Below, piece after piece: positions 17,818-27,026 of a stretch of DNA of 64,000 bases. The position numbers and the translations under genes are program-made. The stretch is from the NCBI GenBank assembly GCA_049323895.1, contig JBMOKT010000025.1, forward strand, positions 1 through 64,000, given 5' to 3'. The notes below the pieces were generated by a model, which had not been told where the DNA came from, ran no database searches, and saw only the letters and a list, made by a program, of their open reading frames with translations. Origin of the DNA: JBMOKT01 sp049323895. GTDB lineage: Bacteria; Bacillota; Peptococcia; Peptococcales; BICA1-8. Numbering within the stretch: the stretch's first letter is position 1; the number at the start of each line of letters is the position of its first letter.

Positions 17818-18684
17818 TTATGCGTTTTTCAGATGAAGCTTGACTCTGGTAGTAAATACTTCTAAGGCTAAGGCAACCAGTAGGATACCATAGGTGATAA
17901 AGCCAACTTCATGTAAATTAAAATAATGCCCGCTGGCCATAAATAAATCAAAACCGATACCGCCTGCACCGGCAGCTGCACCCATGGCTACAGCATTGGT
18001 AAAATTAATTTCAAAACGCATAAATGTCCAGGAAAGCAGATATGTGACCGCTGAAGGTATCACCGCTTGGCAAACAATCTGCCACCAGTTAGCCCCACTG
18101 CCCTTTAAGGCCTCAATCACATCTTTATCCAGTTCCTCAAAAGATTCAGAATAGGCTTTAATTAAATAAGCCACCGAGTGGAAAGTCATACCGATGACAG
18201 CCGCTGCACTGCCAAGCCCGGCAGCCACCGCAAAGATTAGAACCCATAATACGGTAGGAATCGCCCTAATGACGGCCACAAAACTTTTGACAATATTGGA
18301 AACTCTGGGGGAAGAAAGATTCTGCGCTGCCAATAGCCCAAAAAACAAAGCAACAATAGCACCTAGCATGGTTGTTAAAAAGGCCAGCCCCAAAGTAACT
18401 ATTATTTGATATATGGCTTCTCCAACAGTGAAATGCTTGATATTTGCCTCCAGAAACATTGTTTTGAAAGTAGTAATGCTGGAAATAAAGGACTCAAAAA
18501 CATTTATATCTTTATAGTCAAAGCTAAAAAAACTATAAACAGTAAGCATTAGCAATGCAAATAAAGTAATTTGAATGGTGATTGCCCCTTTATTAAGAGG
18601 TTTTTTTACAGCTTTTCTTTGCCCTCGGACCGGTTTTACAATTACGCTCTCCCAAACGGCCTTTAAAGTTTCTTCCGTTTGCAT
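17818..18684 (-). CDS. phnE: Phosphonate ABC transporter permease PhnE (second)
   Basis: A 288-residue inner-membrane permease with about six hydrophobic helices after a basic cytoplasmic N-terminus of roughly 35 residues. The EAA loop that contacts the ATPase is visible as EALKGSGANWWQIVCQAVIP. It is the second of two adjacent phnE-type genes, which together form the channel of the PhnCDE importer. Its start overlaps the stop of the first permease gene by one base. Confidence 0.92.
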   Translation of the reverse strand: MQTEETLKAVWESVIVKPVRGQRKAVKKPLNKGAITIQITLFALLMLTVYSFFSFDYKDINVFESFISSITTFKTMFLEANIKHFTVGEAIYQIIVTLGLAFLTTMLGAIVALFFGLLAAQNLSSPRVSNIVKSFVAVIRAIPTVLWVLIFAVAAGLGSAAAVIGMTFHSVAYLIKAYSESFEELDKDVIEALKGSGANWWQIVCQAVIPSAVTYLLSWTFMRFEINFTNAVAMGAAAGAGGIGFDLFMASGHYFNLHEVGFITYGILLVALALEVFTTRVKLHLKNA

Positions 18685-19469
18685 TACAAAATCACCCTCC
18701 TAATATGGTTTGAGACATACTCAATGAAAAAAACCGTCAACACAATAACAATAACAACAAGGCTGGCGGCGTGGTAATTCATGCTCTTATAATATAAGTT
18801 AAAGGAAAAACCAATGCCCGTACCTGTCAAAATCCCCAGCAAAGTAGCATCACGAATGTTTGTTTCAATCATAAACAAAATCCAACTTAGCATTTGGGGA
18901 ATACTTGAGGGCAGAACAGCTTGAAAAACAATTTGAAAATAGCTGGCACCTGTAGCTCTTAATGCTTCAACAGAACTGTTGCTTACTTCATCAATGGTTT
19001 CCATAAAAGCCCTGGTTAAAAAACCAAAGGTGGCAAAGAAAAGAGCTAAATATCCTGTAAGTGAGCTTTGTCCAAAAGAAAAAAGCAGAACCATGGCCCA
19101 AGCCACCAGCGGAATATTACGAAAGAGTGAGGCCACCCCCCTACTGATTGTGCTAAAGAATTGGTTTACTTTAGTGGTCTGGGACCCACATAAAGCGAAA
19201 AGAGAAGCAAAAATGCTGGCCGAAGTAGTAGCAGCAATAGATATCAATACTGTTTCCTTTAATTTCATAAGGATACCCGGAAGCTTGGTCAAGGAACTTT
19301 CATTAGGATAAAAATTTGTGACTGCCCATCCCAAAGCCTTGAATCCGCTTGTTAAGCCTTTAACCACATCGTATTCTGTTATTAAAATAGAAAATAAGGT
19401 CAATACCAGTAGTGTAATTAAAAAAATCCAGCTATTTCTTCTTTTCTTAGCAAAAAAATCAGCTTGCAT
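18684..19469 (-). CDS. phnE: Phosphonate ABC transporter permease PhnE (first)
   Basis: A 261-residue permease with six predicted membrane helices and the EAA loop EALRATGASYFQIVFQAVLP. It pairs with the following phnE gene. The ATG at 19469 (MQADFFAKKRR) is favoured because GGGGGGTG lies six bases upstream; an in-frame GTG at 19475 abuts that site. The start overlaps the end of phnC, as is common in this operon type. Confidence 0.92.
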   Translation of the reverse strand: MQADFFAKKRRNSWIFLITLLVLTLFSILITEYDVVKGLTSGFKALGWAVTNFYPNESSLTKLPGILMKLKETVLISIAATTSASIFASLFALCGSQTTKVNQFFSTISRGVASLFRNIPLVAWAMVLLFSFGQSSLTGYLALFFATFGFLTRAFMETIDEVSNSSVEALRATGASYFQIVFQAVLPSSIPQMLSWILFMIETNIRDATLLGILTGTGIGFSFNLYYKSMNYHAASLVVIVIVLTVFFIEYVSNHIRRVIL

Positions 19470-20244
19470 GGGCACCCCCCACGTCCATAATCAATTCTCC
19501 GGCTTCTGAACCATAAATATTGTGAATTTCGCCGGCAGTAATCTTCTGTGGTGACCCGTCATAAACGATATTTCCTTTTTTTATGCCAATAATCCGGTCA
19601 GAGTAAGTGAGAGCTACATTTACCTGATGTAAATTGACCAGGCAGGTTATACCCATTTCCGTTGTTATTTTTTTCAGATAATCCATAATAACCTTAGAAG
19701 CATTGGGGTCCAGAGAAGCGATTGGTTCGTCACACAAAAGTATTTTAGGATTTTGAATTAAAGCTCTGGCAATCCCCACCCGCTGTTTCTGCCCTCCGCT
19801 TAAATGGTCACACCTATGATAAACATGATCCTCCAACCCTAACAACTTTAAGATTTGCAGGGCTTTGTTTTTCTCTTCTTCGGTATAAATACCTAAAGCA
19901 CCGGCTAGTGTTGATTTATAACCGAGTCTGCCATGTAAAACATTCTCAATAACACTTAATCTATTTACCAGGTTATAGTGCTGAAAAATCATCCCAATTT
20001 TCGTCCGCAATTTCCGCAGTTCATTTTTCTTAAGACCATTGACACTGACGCCATCAAATATGATATCTCCGCCGGTTGCATCAATCATTCTGTTAATACA
20101 GCGAAGGAGAGTTGATTTCCCCGCTCCCGATGGACCGATTATGGATACAAACTCCCCTTCTCTGACGGAGAAATTGATATTTGATAACGCTATTGTTCCT
20201 CCCTTATATTGTTTGGCTACATTTACCAACTTCAATAACGTCAT
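19459..20244 (-). CDS. phnC: Phosphonate ABC transporter ATP-binding protein PhnC
   Basis: A 261-residue ABC ATPase with Walker A GPSGAGKST, signature LSGGQKQRVGIARAL and Walker B ILLCDEPIASLD. It energises import of phosphonates with PhnD and the two PhnE proteins. The start at 20244 (MTLLKLVNVAKQ) is chosen because AAAGGA lies eight bases before it. A longer in-frame start at 20301 would overlap phnD by 38 bases. Confidence 0.93.
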   Translation of the reverse strand: MTLLKLVNVAKQYKGGTIALSNINFSVREGEFVSIIGPSGAGKSTLLRCINRMIDATGGDIIFDGVSVNGLKKNELRKLRTKIGMIFQHYNLVNRLSVIENVLHGRLGYKSTLAGALGIYTEEEKNKALQILKLLGLEDHVYHRCDHLSGGQKQRVGIARALIQNPKILLCDEPIASLDPNASKVIMDYLKKITTEMGITCLVNLHQVNVALTYSDRIIGIKKGNIVYDGSPQKITAGEIHNIYGSEAGELIMDVGGAHAS

Positions 20245-20263
20245 ATCAAACATCCTTTGCACC

Positions 20264-21277
20264 TTAGTTAGATAACTCTCTAATGGGATTAAACCAATCA
20301 TCGGTTACTTCTACAAAACGTTCCTTTTGGGCAAAAAGTCCTTTGAATTTAGAGTCTTTAGGGACAAATATCTGCTCATTTTTAGCTACATCATCACTGG
20401 TTAAAGCTTTCCTTAATGTTTCCATTGTTTCTTGATTAACTGTTTCGGAATTATAGGCGAAGGGAGCATTTAAAACCGGAGTTACGGAAATGGCCACGAA
20501 TTCTTCACCCCGCACCTTGTCAAAAGGTTCAACGGCATCTTGTTTTACACTATAAACTGCTCCCGGTGTGTTAGGAGTTCCTGCCACCAGTTCTATATAA
20601 TTGCCAACACAGACATCACAGAAAGCAGCTACGTCCACTTTATCACTAAGCAAGTTAACTGCAGAGCCCTGATGGGAACCACCAAAAAGAACCTCGCTGA
20701 AGAATTTATCCTTACCACCCTCTGTCAAGTCTTCTTGTTTTAATTCTTTCCAAACATCTTTCTTGGAGAAATAAGAGACAATTCCGGCAGAAGGTACTTT
20801 AAAGCCTGAGGTGGAACTGCTGGAGACAAAAGAGAAACGTTTGCCCTGGATATTATCCATAGAATATTTGCCACCGGACTTGTACTGATTCTCATTGCCC
20901 TTTTTCACATTCAACCAGCTGTAATAAACGGCATCTTCCAAAGTACCTGACTTGCCTGAGTTAACTACTAAGGGAAGAACTTTTTGGTTTTTCTTATGGG
21001 CCTCAATGTAACCTTGGGCACCTAAGAAGGCGATATCCGCATTTCCGGACGCAATAGCTTCAATAGCAATAACATAGTCGGTTGTCAATTTGTGCTCAAC
21101 CTTTTTCCCGGTAGCCTCTTCAATAACTTTTCCGATTTCCTCACGGGCAGCTTTTAAATCTTCACCGGATTCATTGGGATACCAGACCATGGTGAGGTTT
21201 TTGTTTTCCGAGGAACAACCTGTAAGAACGAGACCCATAAAGAAAATAGTAAAAATAAATACCAACACCTTTTTCAT
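20264..21277 (-). CDS. phnD: Phosphonate-binding lipoprotein PhnD
   Basis: A 337-residue substrate-binding protein of the phosphate/phosphite/phosphonate ABC family. It has a lipoprotein signal ending LVLTGC (lipobox) at about residue 21, then a two-lobed type II binding fold with TMVWYPNESGEDLKA near the start. It captures phosphonates outside the membrane for the PhnCEE importer. It is the first gene of the minus-strand phn operon, with a good GAAAGGGG ribosome site. The preceding 419 bases hold terminators and presumably the operon promoter. Confidence 0.93.
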   Translation of the reverse strand: MKKVLVFIFTIFFMGLVLTGCSSENKNLTMVWYPNESGEDLKAAREEIGKVIEEATGKKVEHKLTTDYVIAIEAIASGNADIAFLGAQGYIEAHKKNQKVLPLVVNSGKSGTLEDAVYYSWLNVKKGNENQYKSGGKYSMDNIQGKRFSFVSSSSTSGFKVPSAGIVSYFSKKDVWKELKQEDLTEGGKDKFFSEVLFGGSHQGSAVNLLSDKVDVAAFCDVCVGNYIELVAGTPNTPGAVYSVKQDAVEPFDKVRGEEFVAISVTPVLNAPFAYNSETVNQETMETLRKALTSDDVAKNEQIFVPKDSKFKGLFAQKERFVEVTDDWFNPIRELSN

Positions 21278-21369
21278 TGTGAAACCCCTTTCATTTATAA
21301 GATTTTATTTACAATAACAAGATACCATTCAAAAATTATGAACAAGTTGTGTTAGCATTAATATTTTGT

Positions 21370-21409
21370 AAAATATAAAAACCCTTCACTAATTACTTAG
21401 TACAGGGTT
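21370..21409 (-). terminator. Intrinsic terminator upstream of phnD
   Basis: On the minus strand a stem of AACCCT plus TACTAA pairs with TTAGTG plus AGGGTT around a GTAA loop and runs into TTTTTATATTTT. It separates the chemoreceptor transcript from the phn operon. Confidence 0.75.
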
Positions 21410-21471
21410 GCTTTGATAACTATTTCTTTCTTAGTGAATTAACAGCAATTGCGACTTATCGATAAATAAAC

Positions 21472-21499
21472 GAGAGGTGCCATTATATGGCACCCCTCT
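21472..21499. terminator. Hairpin downstream of the chemoreceptor gene
   Basis: GGTGCCA and TGGCACC form a perfect seven-bp stem with a five-base loop, extended by GAG/CTC pairs. On the minus strand it is followed by GTTTATTTAT, a weak T-tract, so it may be a first terminator for the chemoreceptor gene. Confidence 0.5.
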
Positions 21500-21695
21500 A
21501 TATATAAAAGGGAGTGGTTTGAAAATTAAACTTTGTTAGTCTAGGTAAGCCGTCTGCAATTCAATAAATTAATATTTATTCTTCTGCTAGTCATAGAATA
21601 CAACTAGAATGTTAATAAAATAATAAAACAATATTATCTTTATGTTAAATTTCTAAGACATTGGAATTTATTTGCATTCCCTTATACATCTTTAT

Positions 21696-23798
21696 TCATT
21701 TTCCGCGAGATATAGTTTCCTCTATAATTTCCTCAAATTTGCTATCTAACTCAATATCAACATTACGAAAAAATGATAAATTTTCTTGCAACTTTTCGGC
21801 TAGTTGCTTTAATCCTTGAGCAGCCTGCGCAACTTCATTTACCGCTGCAGTCTGTTCTTCACCAGTGGCTGCTATTTCTTCTGCGCTGGCAGAAACCTCT
21901 TCAGATACTGCATTAACGTTATTCATATAACCTAATACATCATCTTTACTTGTCATTACTTCAACCATAGCTTGAGAAATTCTATTAACCTCTTTAATAA
22001 TACTTTGAATAGCTGTATTTACTTGAGTAAAAACCTGTTTAGCTTCATCGACTGCTTCACTTTCTTTTTTTACCGCTTCTCCAACTGTAGAAATTTTAGT
22101 AACTACTTGTTTTATTTCTACTTGAATATCCTTAATAATATTGTTTATTTCTCTGGTGCTTTTAGAACTTTGTTCAGCCAGTTTTCTGATTTCATCAGCT
22201 ACAACAGCAAAACCTCTACCCGATTCTCCTGCCCTTGCCGCCTCAATTGCTGCATTTAATGCTAAAAGGTTAGTTTGTTCAGATATACCACCAATTGCTA
22301 CTAATATTTTTCCTATTTGAATGGATTGTTCATTAAGTTTATTTATATCTTGGGTGATTTCTTTAGTAGCAACAGTACTATGATTATTTGTGCTCTCCAG
22401 CTTTTCCACTACATTTAATCCATTTCCGTTTAGTTCGGCAATCTTCATACTTTCAGATTGCATAGTATTTACAATATCTTGAACATTGTTTGCATTTTCG
22501 GCTACTTTATATAAAGCAACACTTGTCATTTCTATCTCTTTGGCATTATCACTAATTCCCGATGCAACTTGATCAATTGAAGCAGCTACTTGTTCTGATC
22601 CGGATAAGACCTGTTGGCTTATGCTGCCTAGCGAAAAAGAAGCATCATTCAATTGTCTAGCCGTCTGTGTAATATGCTTGACCATTGTTTTTTGTTGTAG
22701 AACCATTTTATTAAAAGAATTAACTAACCGACCTATTTCATCTTTTCTTTGTCCAAAATTAATTGTTTTTAAATTCCCTGCAGCTACCTGTCCAATGGTT
22801 TCTTCTAAGATGACTAAAGGTTTCGTGATTTTAAAGCTCTGCCAAACACCTATTAATACAGCTAATATGGCAATAATTCCACCAAACATTATGGATTTAT
22901 TTCTCATTTCATCTATAACATGCAAAAATTCCTGGGTTTCTACCTCAGCTATAACCAGCCAATTTAATTCAGGAATTTGGATATATGAATAAGTTGTCTT
23001 GCCATTGTTATATGTATCTAGAACCGGATTTAGATATTCCTCCCCGGCACGCATGTCAAAAATTAAATTTTTTATTTTTTCATTTTCTCCCAAAACTGAT
23101 TTGCCTATCTTTTCGGGATCTTCATGGGTAAGAATTATTCCGTTATTATCTACAACATATATAAAACCTGTATTTCCTAATTTTTCCTGGCGCATTTTGG
23201 TAAAGAAAGAATCAGTATTTATGGAAAAAACAATCATTCCCACCACACCGTCATTGTCAGGATTTTGAATAGGTGCAGCAAAATGGACAATATTTTTTCC
23301 GTTATTTAAGGACAACATATTCTGAGAAATAATAGGTTCTTTATTAAATAACAGATCATAATAATAGGTATATTTAGCATAAAAATCTTCTTCACTTGCG
23401 TTACCAATACTATCTAAAACTACTTTTCCATTCAAATCGACCAAATAGATTTGATTAATATCTTCTCTACTATTATCTATCTCCTCTAACTGATTCTTTA
23501 CCGTTTTATATAATATTTCATTATCTTTATAAAATGCTTGATAATTATCAGACAAATTGCTTTTCTTAACTAAATCAATAAAATTCTGCCTTCTACCATA
23601 TTGGACCACAAGCTGTTTTTCTCTATCAATAATTAATTCTGTAGATATTTGATAATCCAAGGTTATTCTTTTAAAAAATCTCCCTTCGGAATCTGTTATT
23701 GCCTTTGAAGCGATATTATAACTAAGATAGCCTAATACTACAACACTAAGAATAATAAGTGCCACAATAATTAATGGTAAACGAACTTTTAAATGCAT
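21696..23798 (-). CDS. Methyl-accepting chemotaxis protein, dCache type
   Basis: A 700-residue chemoreceptor. An N-terminal membrane helix (LPLIIVALIILSVVVLGYL) is followed by a large extracellular region of about 275 residues with dCache-like strands (FFTKMRQEKLGNTGFIYVVD). A second membrane helix comes next, then a HAMP domain with IGQVAAGNL and a long coiled-coil signalling domain with the conserved tip EAARAGESGRGFAVVADE. The dCache domain suggests sensing of a small ligand such as an amino or organic acid; the ligand is unknown. The start at 23798 follows GGAGGA. No chemotaxis genes are adjacent, so it is a lone receptor gene. Confidence 0.9.
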   Translation of the reverse strand: MHLKVRLPLIIVALIILSVVVLGYLSYNIASKAITDSEGRFFKRITLDYQISTELIIDREKQLVVQYGRRQNFIDLVKKSNLSDNYQAFYKDNEILYKTVKNQLEEIDNSREDINQIYLVDLNGKVVLDSIGNASEEDFYAKYTYYYDLLFNKEPIISQNMLSLNNGKNIVHFAAPIQNPDNDGVVGMIVFSINTDSFFTKMRQEKLGNTGFIYVVDNNGIILTHEDPEKIGKSVLGENEKIKNLIFDMRAGEEYLNPVLDTYNNGKTTYSYIQIPELNWLVIAEVETQEFLHVIDEMRNKSIMFGGIIAILAVLIGVWQSFKITKPLVILEETIGQVAAGNLKTINFGQRKDEIGRLVNSFNKMVLQQKTMVKHITQTARQLNDASFSLGSISQQVLSGSEQVAASIDQVASGISDNAKEIEMTSVALYKVAENANNVQDIVNTMQSESMKIAELNGNGLNVVEKLESTNNHSTVATKEITQDINKLNEQSIQIGKILVAIGGISEQTNLLALNAAIEAARAGESGRGFAVVADEIRKLAEQSSKSTREINNIIKDIQVEIKQVVTKISTVGEAVKKESEAVDEAKQVFTQVNTAIQSIIKEVNRISQAMVEVMTSKDDVLGYMNNVNAVSEEVSASAEEIAATGEEQTAAVNEVAQAAQGLKQLAEKLQENLSFFRNVDIELDSKFEEIIEETISRGK

Positions 23799-23829
23799 TT
23801 GATTCCTCCTTAAATTTATAGTAGCAGAA

Positions 23830-23859
23830 AGTATAATAAAGACAGACCACATACTTCAA
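23830..23859 (-). promoter_or_regulatory. Possible sigma-A promoter of the chemoreceptor gene
   Basis: On the minus strand TTGAAG (23859-23854), an 18-base spacer and TATACT (23835-23830) lie about 32 bases before the start. An imperfect inverted repeat (AGACCGCAT/ATGTGGTCT) overlaps the -35. Confidence 0.4.
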
Positions 23860-24115
23860 TGCATGCGGTCTTAAAAAAGGGGGTCAAAAAAAAATTAATT
23901 TTAATCTCTTAGATGAAAAAGTATATATAAAAAAGAGGAGGAAGTATTCGCTTTTACAGTATCATAGGAAAGTTAAAAAATTATTAAATTAAAATTAAGA
24001 CAAGGTAAAATTATTTTCGAAGTACCCCTTTTTCTTATCCTGTTCAGAATAAAAGCTCACTTAGTGCTGCAGATAATTGAGCTATCACATGCTTTGATCA
24101 CATTTTTACTAGATA

Positions 24116-24144
24116 TTGACAAAGTACTTATATATTGATAAAAT
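24116..24144 (+). promoter_or_regulatory. Sigma-A promoter of the hydrogenase maturation operon
   Basis: TTGACA at 24116-24121 and TAAAAT at 24139-24144 are separated by exactly 17 bases. Transcription would start near 24151, leaving an untranslated leader of about 195 bases. Confidence 0.75.
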
Positions 24145-24150
24145 TTTCAC

Positions 24151-24344
24151 AATGATTCAAACACATTGAGATAAATCTTAATGTATTTGTTCCTACCATA
24201 ATATGATAACGGTCTGACAGAGAAGATACAGAGGTCTGATCTGGAAGGGAGTTTGACATAGGGGCAGTCCGTTTTGTACGGTTCTTCTTGCTTTGCGTTA
24301 AAACTTTCCTTTCAGGAAAGTTTTTATTTTTGAGGAGTGATATT
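24151..24344 (+). promoter_or_regulatory. Structured leader with terminator before hyd operon
   Basis: The leader contains two copies of GGTCTGA (24211-24217 and 24233-24239), a small hairpin CCGttttgtaCGG, and then a strong intrinsic terminator (AAACTTTCC-TTTCA-GGAAAGTTT plus TTATTTTT, 24301-24331) that ends just before the ribosome site GAGGAG. A terminator between promoter and first gene is a hallmark of attenuation or a riboswitch. I could not match the upstream part to a known aptamer class; the sequence CTGATCTGG recalls TPP riboswitches, but their other conserved parts are absent. Confidence 0.5.
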
Positions 24345-24602
24345 GTGAAAAAAATCGCGGTAATAAGCGCAATCCTTGAAGAACCAAGGCTGTGTCAGCA
24401 CCAGTTTAATGATGTAGTATCATCCTTCAGCGGAATAATAAAAGGCAGAATGGGCATACCCTTTGAAAGCGAGAAAATTGCTGTGATTAGCCTTACTGTT
24501 GTCGGTACCCTTGACGAGATAAACAGCCTTACAGGTAAGCTTGGAAAGATAGAACACGTTCTTGTAAAAACTGCAGTATCAAAGAAAGAGGTTACGGTAT
24601 GA
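24345..24602 (+). CDS. TM1266-type iron-only hydrogenase system regulator
   Basis: An 85-residue ACT/NikR-C-like protein of the TM1266 family, found with HydE, HydF and HydG. The core reads KKIAVISAILEEP, then FSGIIKGRMGIPFE and KIAVISLTVVGT, the usual beta-alpha-beta pattern of the family. It is thought to be a regulator of the system, but its DNA or ligand partner is not established. The GTG at 24345 is chosen because GAGGAG lies eight bases upstream; an upstream in-frame ATG at 24288 would run through the terminator hairpin. Its stop overlaps hydE as ATGA. Confidence 0.88.
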   Translation: MKKIAVISAILEEPRLCQHQFNDVVSSFSGIIKGRMGIPFESEKIAVISLTVVGTLDEINSLTGKLGKIEHVLVKTAVSKKEVTV

Positions 24603-25651
24603 AAGGAATTATTGAAAAGCTCTTCAAGGAAAATTATCTCAAAGAAGACGAGCTTTTATCTTTACTAAATAACATCGACGAAAACAGCAGGAACTATCTT
24701 CTAAAAAAAGCCCATCAAACGCGAATGAATCACTATGGCAATAAAGTGTTTATGCGGGGGTTAATAGAATTTACAAATTACTGCAAACAAAACTGTATTT
24801 ACTGTGGAATCAGAGCAGAGAATAAAAGAACTGATAGATACAGACTGTCTCTTGAGGATATACTCCACTGCTGCACAATAGGATATGAACTTGGCTATCG
24901 GACCTATGTGCTTCAAGGTGGAGAAGATGATTATTATAATGATGATAAAATCGTTGCTATCATAAGTAGTATTAAAAATAAATTCTCCGACTGTGCCATA
25001 ACTCTATCTATTGGAGAAAAATCACATCAATCCTATCAAAAATACTATGCTGCCGGAGCAGACAGATATCTTCTCCGTCATGAAACTGCATCCGAAAAAC
25101 TCTATGACAGCCTTCACCCTGGAATGAGTTTCAATAACAGGATAAAGTGCCTCAAAAGCTTAAAGGAAATAGGCTATCAGGTGGGAGCCGGCTTTATGGT
25201 GGGGCTGCCCGGGCAGACCAATGAGGACTATGTAAAGGACCTTATGTTTTTAAAGGAACTTCAACCTCAGATGGTTGGAATTGGACCCTTTATACCCCAT
25301 AAGGATACACCTATAGCGGCAGTAAAAGGCGGTGCAGTTGCTGACACTGTTACACTCCTGGCAATAACAAGGCTGCTTCTCCCTGATGTACTTTTGCCTG
25401 CAACGACAGCCCTCGGAAGTATTGATCCACTGGGCAGGGAAAAGGGGATTAAAGCCGGAGCAAATGTTGTTATGCCCAACCTCTCCCCTACAAAAGTGCG
25501 GGCTAAATATTCACTTTATGATGGAAAGATTTGCACGGGAGATGAGGCGGCTGAGTGCAGAAGGTGTATAGAAGAACGAATTATTAAGGCAGGTTTTTCT
25601 GTTGATATGTCCCGCGGAGATCATAATGATTGGAGGAGGTCTAATGATTAA
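24599..25651 (+). CDS. hydE: [FeFe]-hydrogenase maturase HydE
   Basis: A 350-residue radical SAM enzyme. The cluster motif CKQNCIYC (C-x3-C-x2-C) follows the conserved FTNY. The remainder has the BioB-like TIM barrel with GADRYLLRHETA and GFMVGLPGQTNEDY. HydE works with HydG and HydF to build the two-iron subcluster of the H-cluster, acting on the HydG product. Overlap with the TM1266 gene and HydG indicates translational coupling. The hydrogenase structural genes are not in this window. Confidence 0.94.
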   Translation: MKGIIEKLFKENYLKEDELLSLLNNIDENSRNYLLKKAHQTRMNHYGNKVFMRGLIEFTNYCKQNCIYCGIRAENKRTDRYRLSLEDILHCCTIGYELGYRTYVLQGGEDDYYNDDKIVAIISSIKNKFSDCAITLSIGEKSHQSYQKYYAAGADRYLLRHETASEKLYDSLHPGMSFNNRIKCLKSLKEIGYQVGAGFMVGLPGQTNEDYVKDLMFLKELQPQMVGIGPFIPHKDTPIAAVKGGAVADTVTLLAITRLLLPDVLLPATTALGSIDPLGREKGIKAGANVVMPNLSPTKVRAKYSLYDGKICTGDEAAECRRCIEERIIKAGFSVDMSRGDHNDWRRSND

Positions 25652-27017
25652 CCATGAATATATCGAAGGATTGCTGGAGGAAGCTAAGAAGGCTTCGAAG
25701 GCGGATATACAAAGGGTCCTTGCCAAAGCTAAATTTAAAGGAGGATTATCCCATAGGGATATTGCACTTTTGCTCCAGGTTGAGGATGAGGAACAGATTA
25801 AAGAAATTTACAATATCGCGGGAGATATAAAACAGTCCATATACGGAAACAGGATAGTTCTCTTTGCACCACTTTATATAAGTGATTTTTGTGTAAACAA
25901 CTGTGTGTACTGCGGTTATAAAAGAGACAACCAATTCTCGCGGCGAAAGCTTACCAGGGAGGAAATTCAAGGGGAAGTTAGACTTCTTGAAAAAATGGGT
26001 CATAAAAGGCTTGCCCTGGAGGCCGGGGAGGACCCTGTAAACTGTGATATAAACTATATATTAGATGCAATTGATGCCATTTATTCTACACAAAATGATA
26101 ATGGGGTAATACGGAGGATAAATGTTAATATAGCTGCCACCACAGTAGAAAATTATCGAAAACTTAAGGATGCTAACATAGGTACTTATATACTTTTTCA
26201 GGAAACATACCATAAGCCAACTTATGTTAAGATACATCCAAAATCTATCAAGGGAGATTATGAATATCATCTCACAGCCTTTGACAGAGCAATGGAAGCC
26301 GGTATAGATGATGTGGGGGCAGGTGTGCTTTTTGGACTTGCAGACCCGAAGTTTGAAGTCTTAGCCCTTATGCTCCATAATGAGCATCTCGAAGAAAAAT
26401 TCGGGGTAGGCTTTCATACTATCTCGGTACCAAGGCTTAAAAGAGCAGAGGGAATGAGCCTTGATATATTCCCCCATCTTGTTGGGGATGAAATGTTCAA
26501 AAGAATAGTTGCAATAATAAGGCTTGCCGTCCCCTTCACCGGGATTATCCTTTCGACTAGGGAATCTGAAAAGATGAGAAAAGAAGTCATCCAATATGGA
26601 GTTTCCCAGATAAGTGCAGGCTCCTGTACAGGGGTAGGAGGATACAAGGATTCAGACTCCGGAAAAAGGATGAACCAATTTGATGTTGCAGACAACAGAA
26701 GTCCTATTGAAGTTTTAAAAGAGCTTATCACCGGTGGCCACGTACCAAGCTACTGTACCTCCTGCTATCGAAAAGGGAGGACCGGAGACCGGTTCATGAG
26801 ACTTGCCAAATCAGGACAAATTCAAAATGTATGTGGTCCTAATGCTCTTATAACCCTGATGGAATTTATGATTGATTATGGAGATGGGGAACTCTATAAA
26901 ATGGGTGAGGACCTTATCTGCAAGGAAGTACAGAAAATACAGAGAGAAGATATAAGAAACCTTACCTTAAGCTACCTGGAAAGGCTCAAAAAGGGTGAAA
27001 GGGATTTATATCTGTAG
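25644..27017 (+). CDS. hydG: [FeFe]-hydrogenase maturase HydG
   Basis: A 457-residue radical SAM tyrosine lyase. The N-terminal cluster motif is CVNNCVYC (C-x3-C-x2-C). The C-terminal extension that binds the auxiliary cluster is present with YCTSCYRKGRTGDRFM and a third cysteine 22 residues later in NVCGPN. HydG cleaves tyrosine to give the CO and cyanide ligands on an Fe(CO)(CN)-cysteine synthon. The start at 25644 has GGAGGAGG upstream and overlaps the hydE stop by eight bases. Confidence 0.95.
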   Translation: MINHEYIEGLLEEAKKASKADIQRVLAKAKFKGGLSHRDIALLLQVEDEEQIKEIYNIAGDIKQSIYGNRIVLFAPLYISDFCVNNCVYCGYKRDNQFSRRKLTREEIQGEVRLLEKMGHKRLALEAGEDPVNCDINYILDAIDAIYSTQNDNGVIRRINVNIAATTVENYRKLKDANIGTYILFQETYHKPTYVKIHPKSIKGDYEYHLTAFDRAMEAGIDDVGAGVLFGLADPKFEVLALMLHNEHLEEKFGVGFHTISVPRLKRAEGMSLDIFPHLVGDEMFKRIVAIIRLAVPFTGIILSTRESEKMRKEVIQYGVSQISAGSCTGVGGYKDSDSGKRMNQFDVADNRSPIEVLKELITGGHVPSYCTSCYRKGRTGDRFMRLAKSGQIQNVCGPNALITLMEFMIDYGDGELYKMGEDLICKEVQKIQREDIRNLTLSYLERLKKGERDLYL

Positions 27018-27026
27018 GAGGTCAGC

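Larger units (their letters stand above)
21278..21695 (-). promoter_or_regulatory. phn operon upstream region
   Basis: This gap between the chemoreceptor gene and phnD holds two hairpins, listed separately, and an AT-rich stretch of about 95 bases just before phnD where the promoter must lie. Several weak -35/-10 pairs are possible there and none stands out. I see no clear tandem Pho-box (repeated TTAACA-like) pattern, although phosphate control would be expected for a C-P lyase operon. Confidence 0.4.

Noticed and set aside
21472..21499. Riboswitch before phnD
   Set aside because: The hairpins fit terminators of the preceding chemoreceptor gene, and no conserved aptamer pattern is visible.
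24211..24300. TPP riboswitch before the hyd operon
   Set aside because: Only CTGATCTGG resembles the consensus; the CTGAGA element and the rest of the aptamer are absent, and thiamin genes are not downstream.
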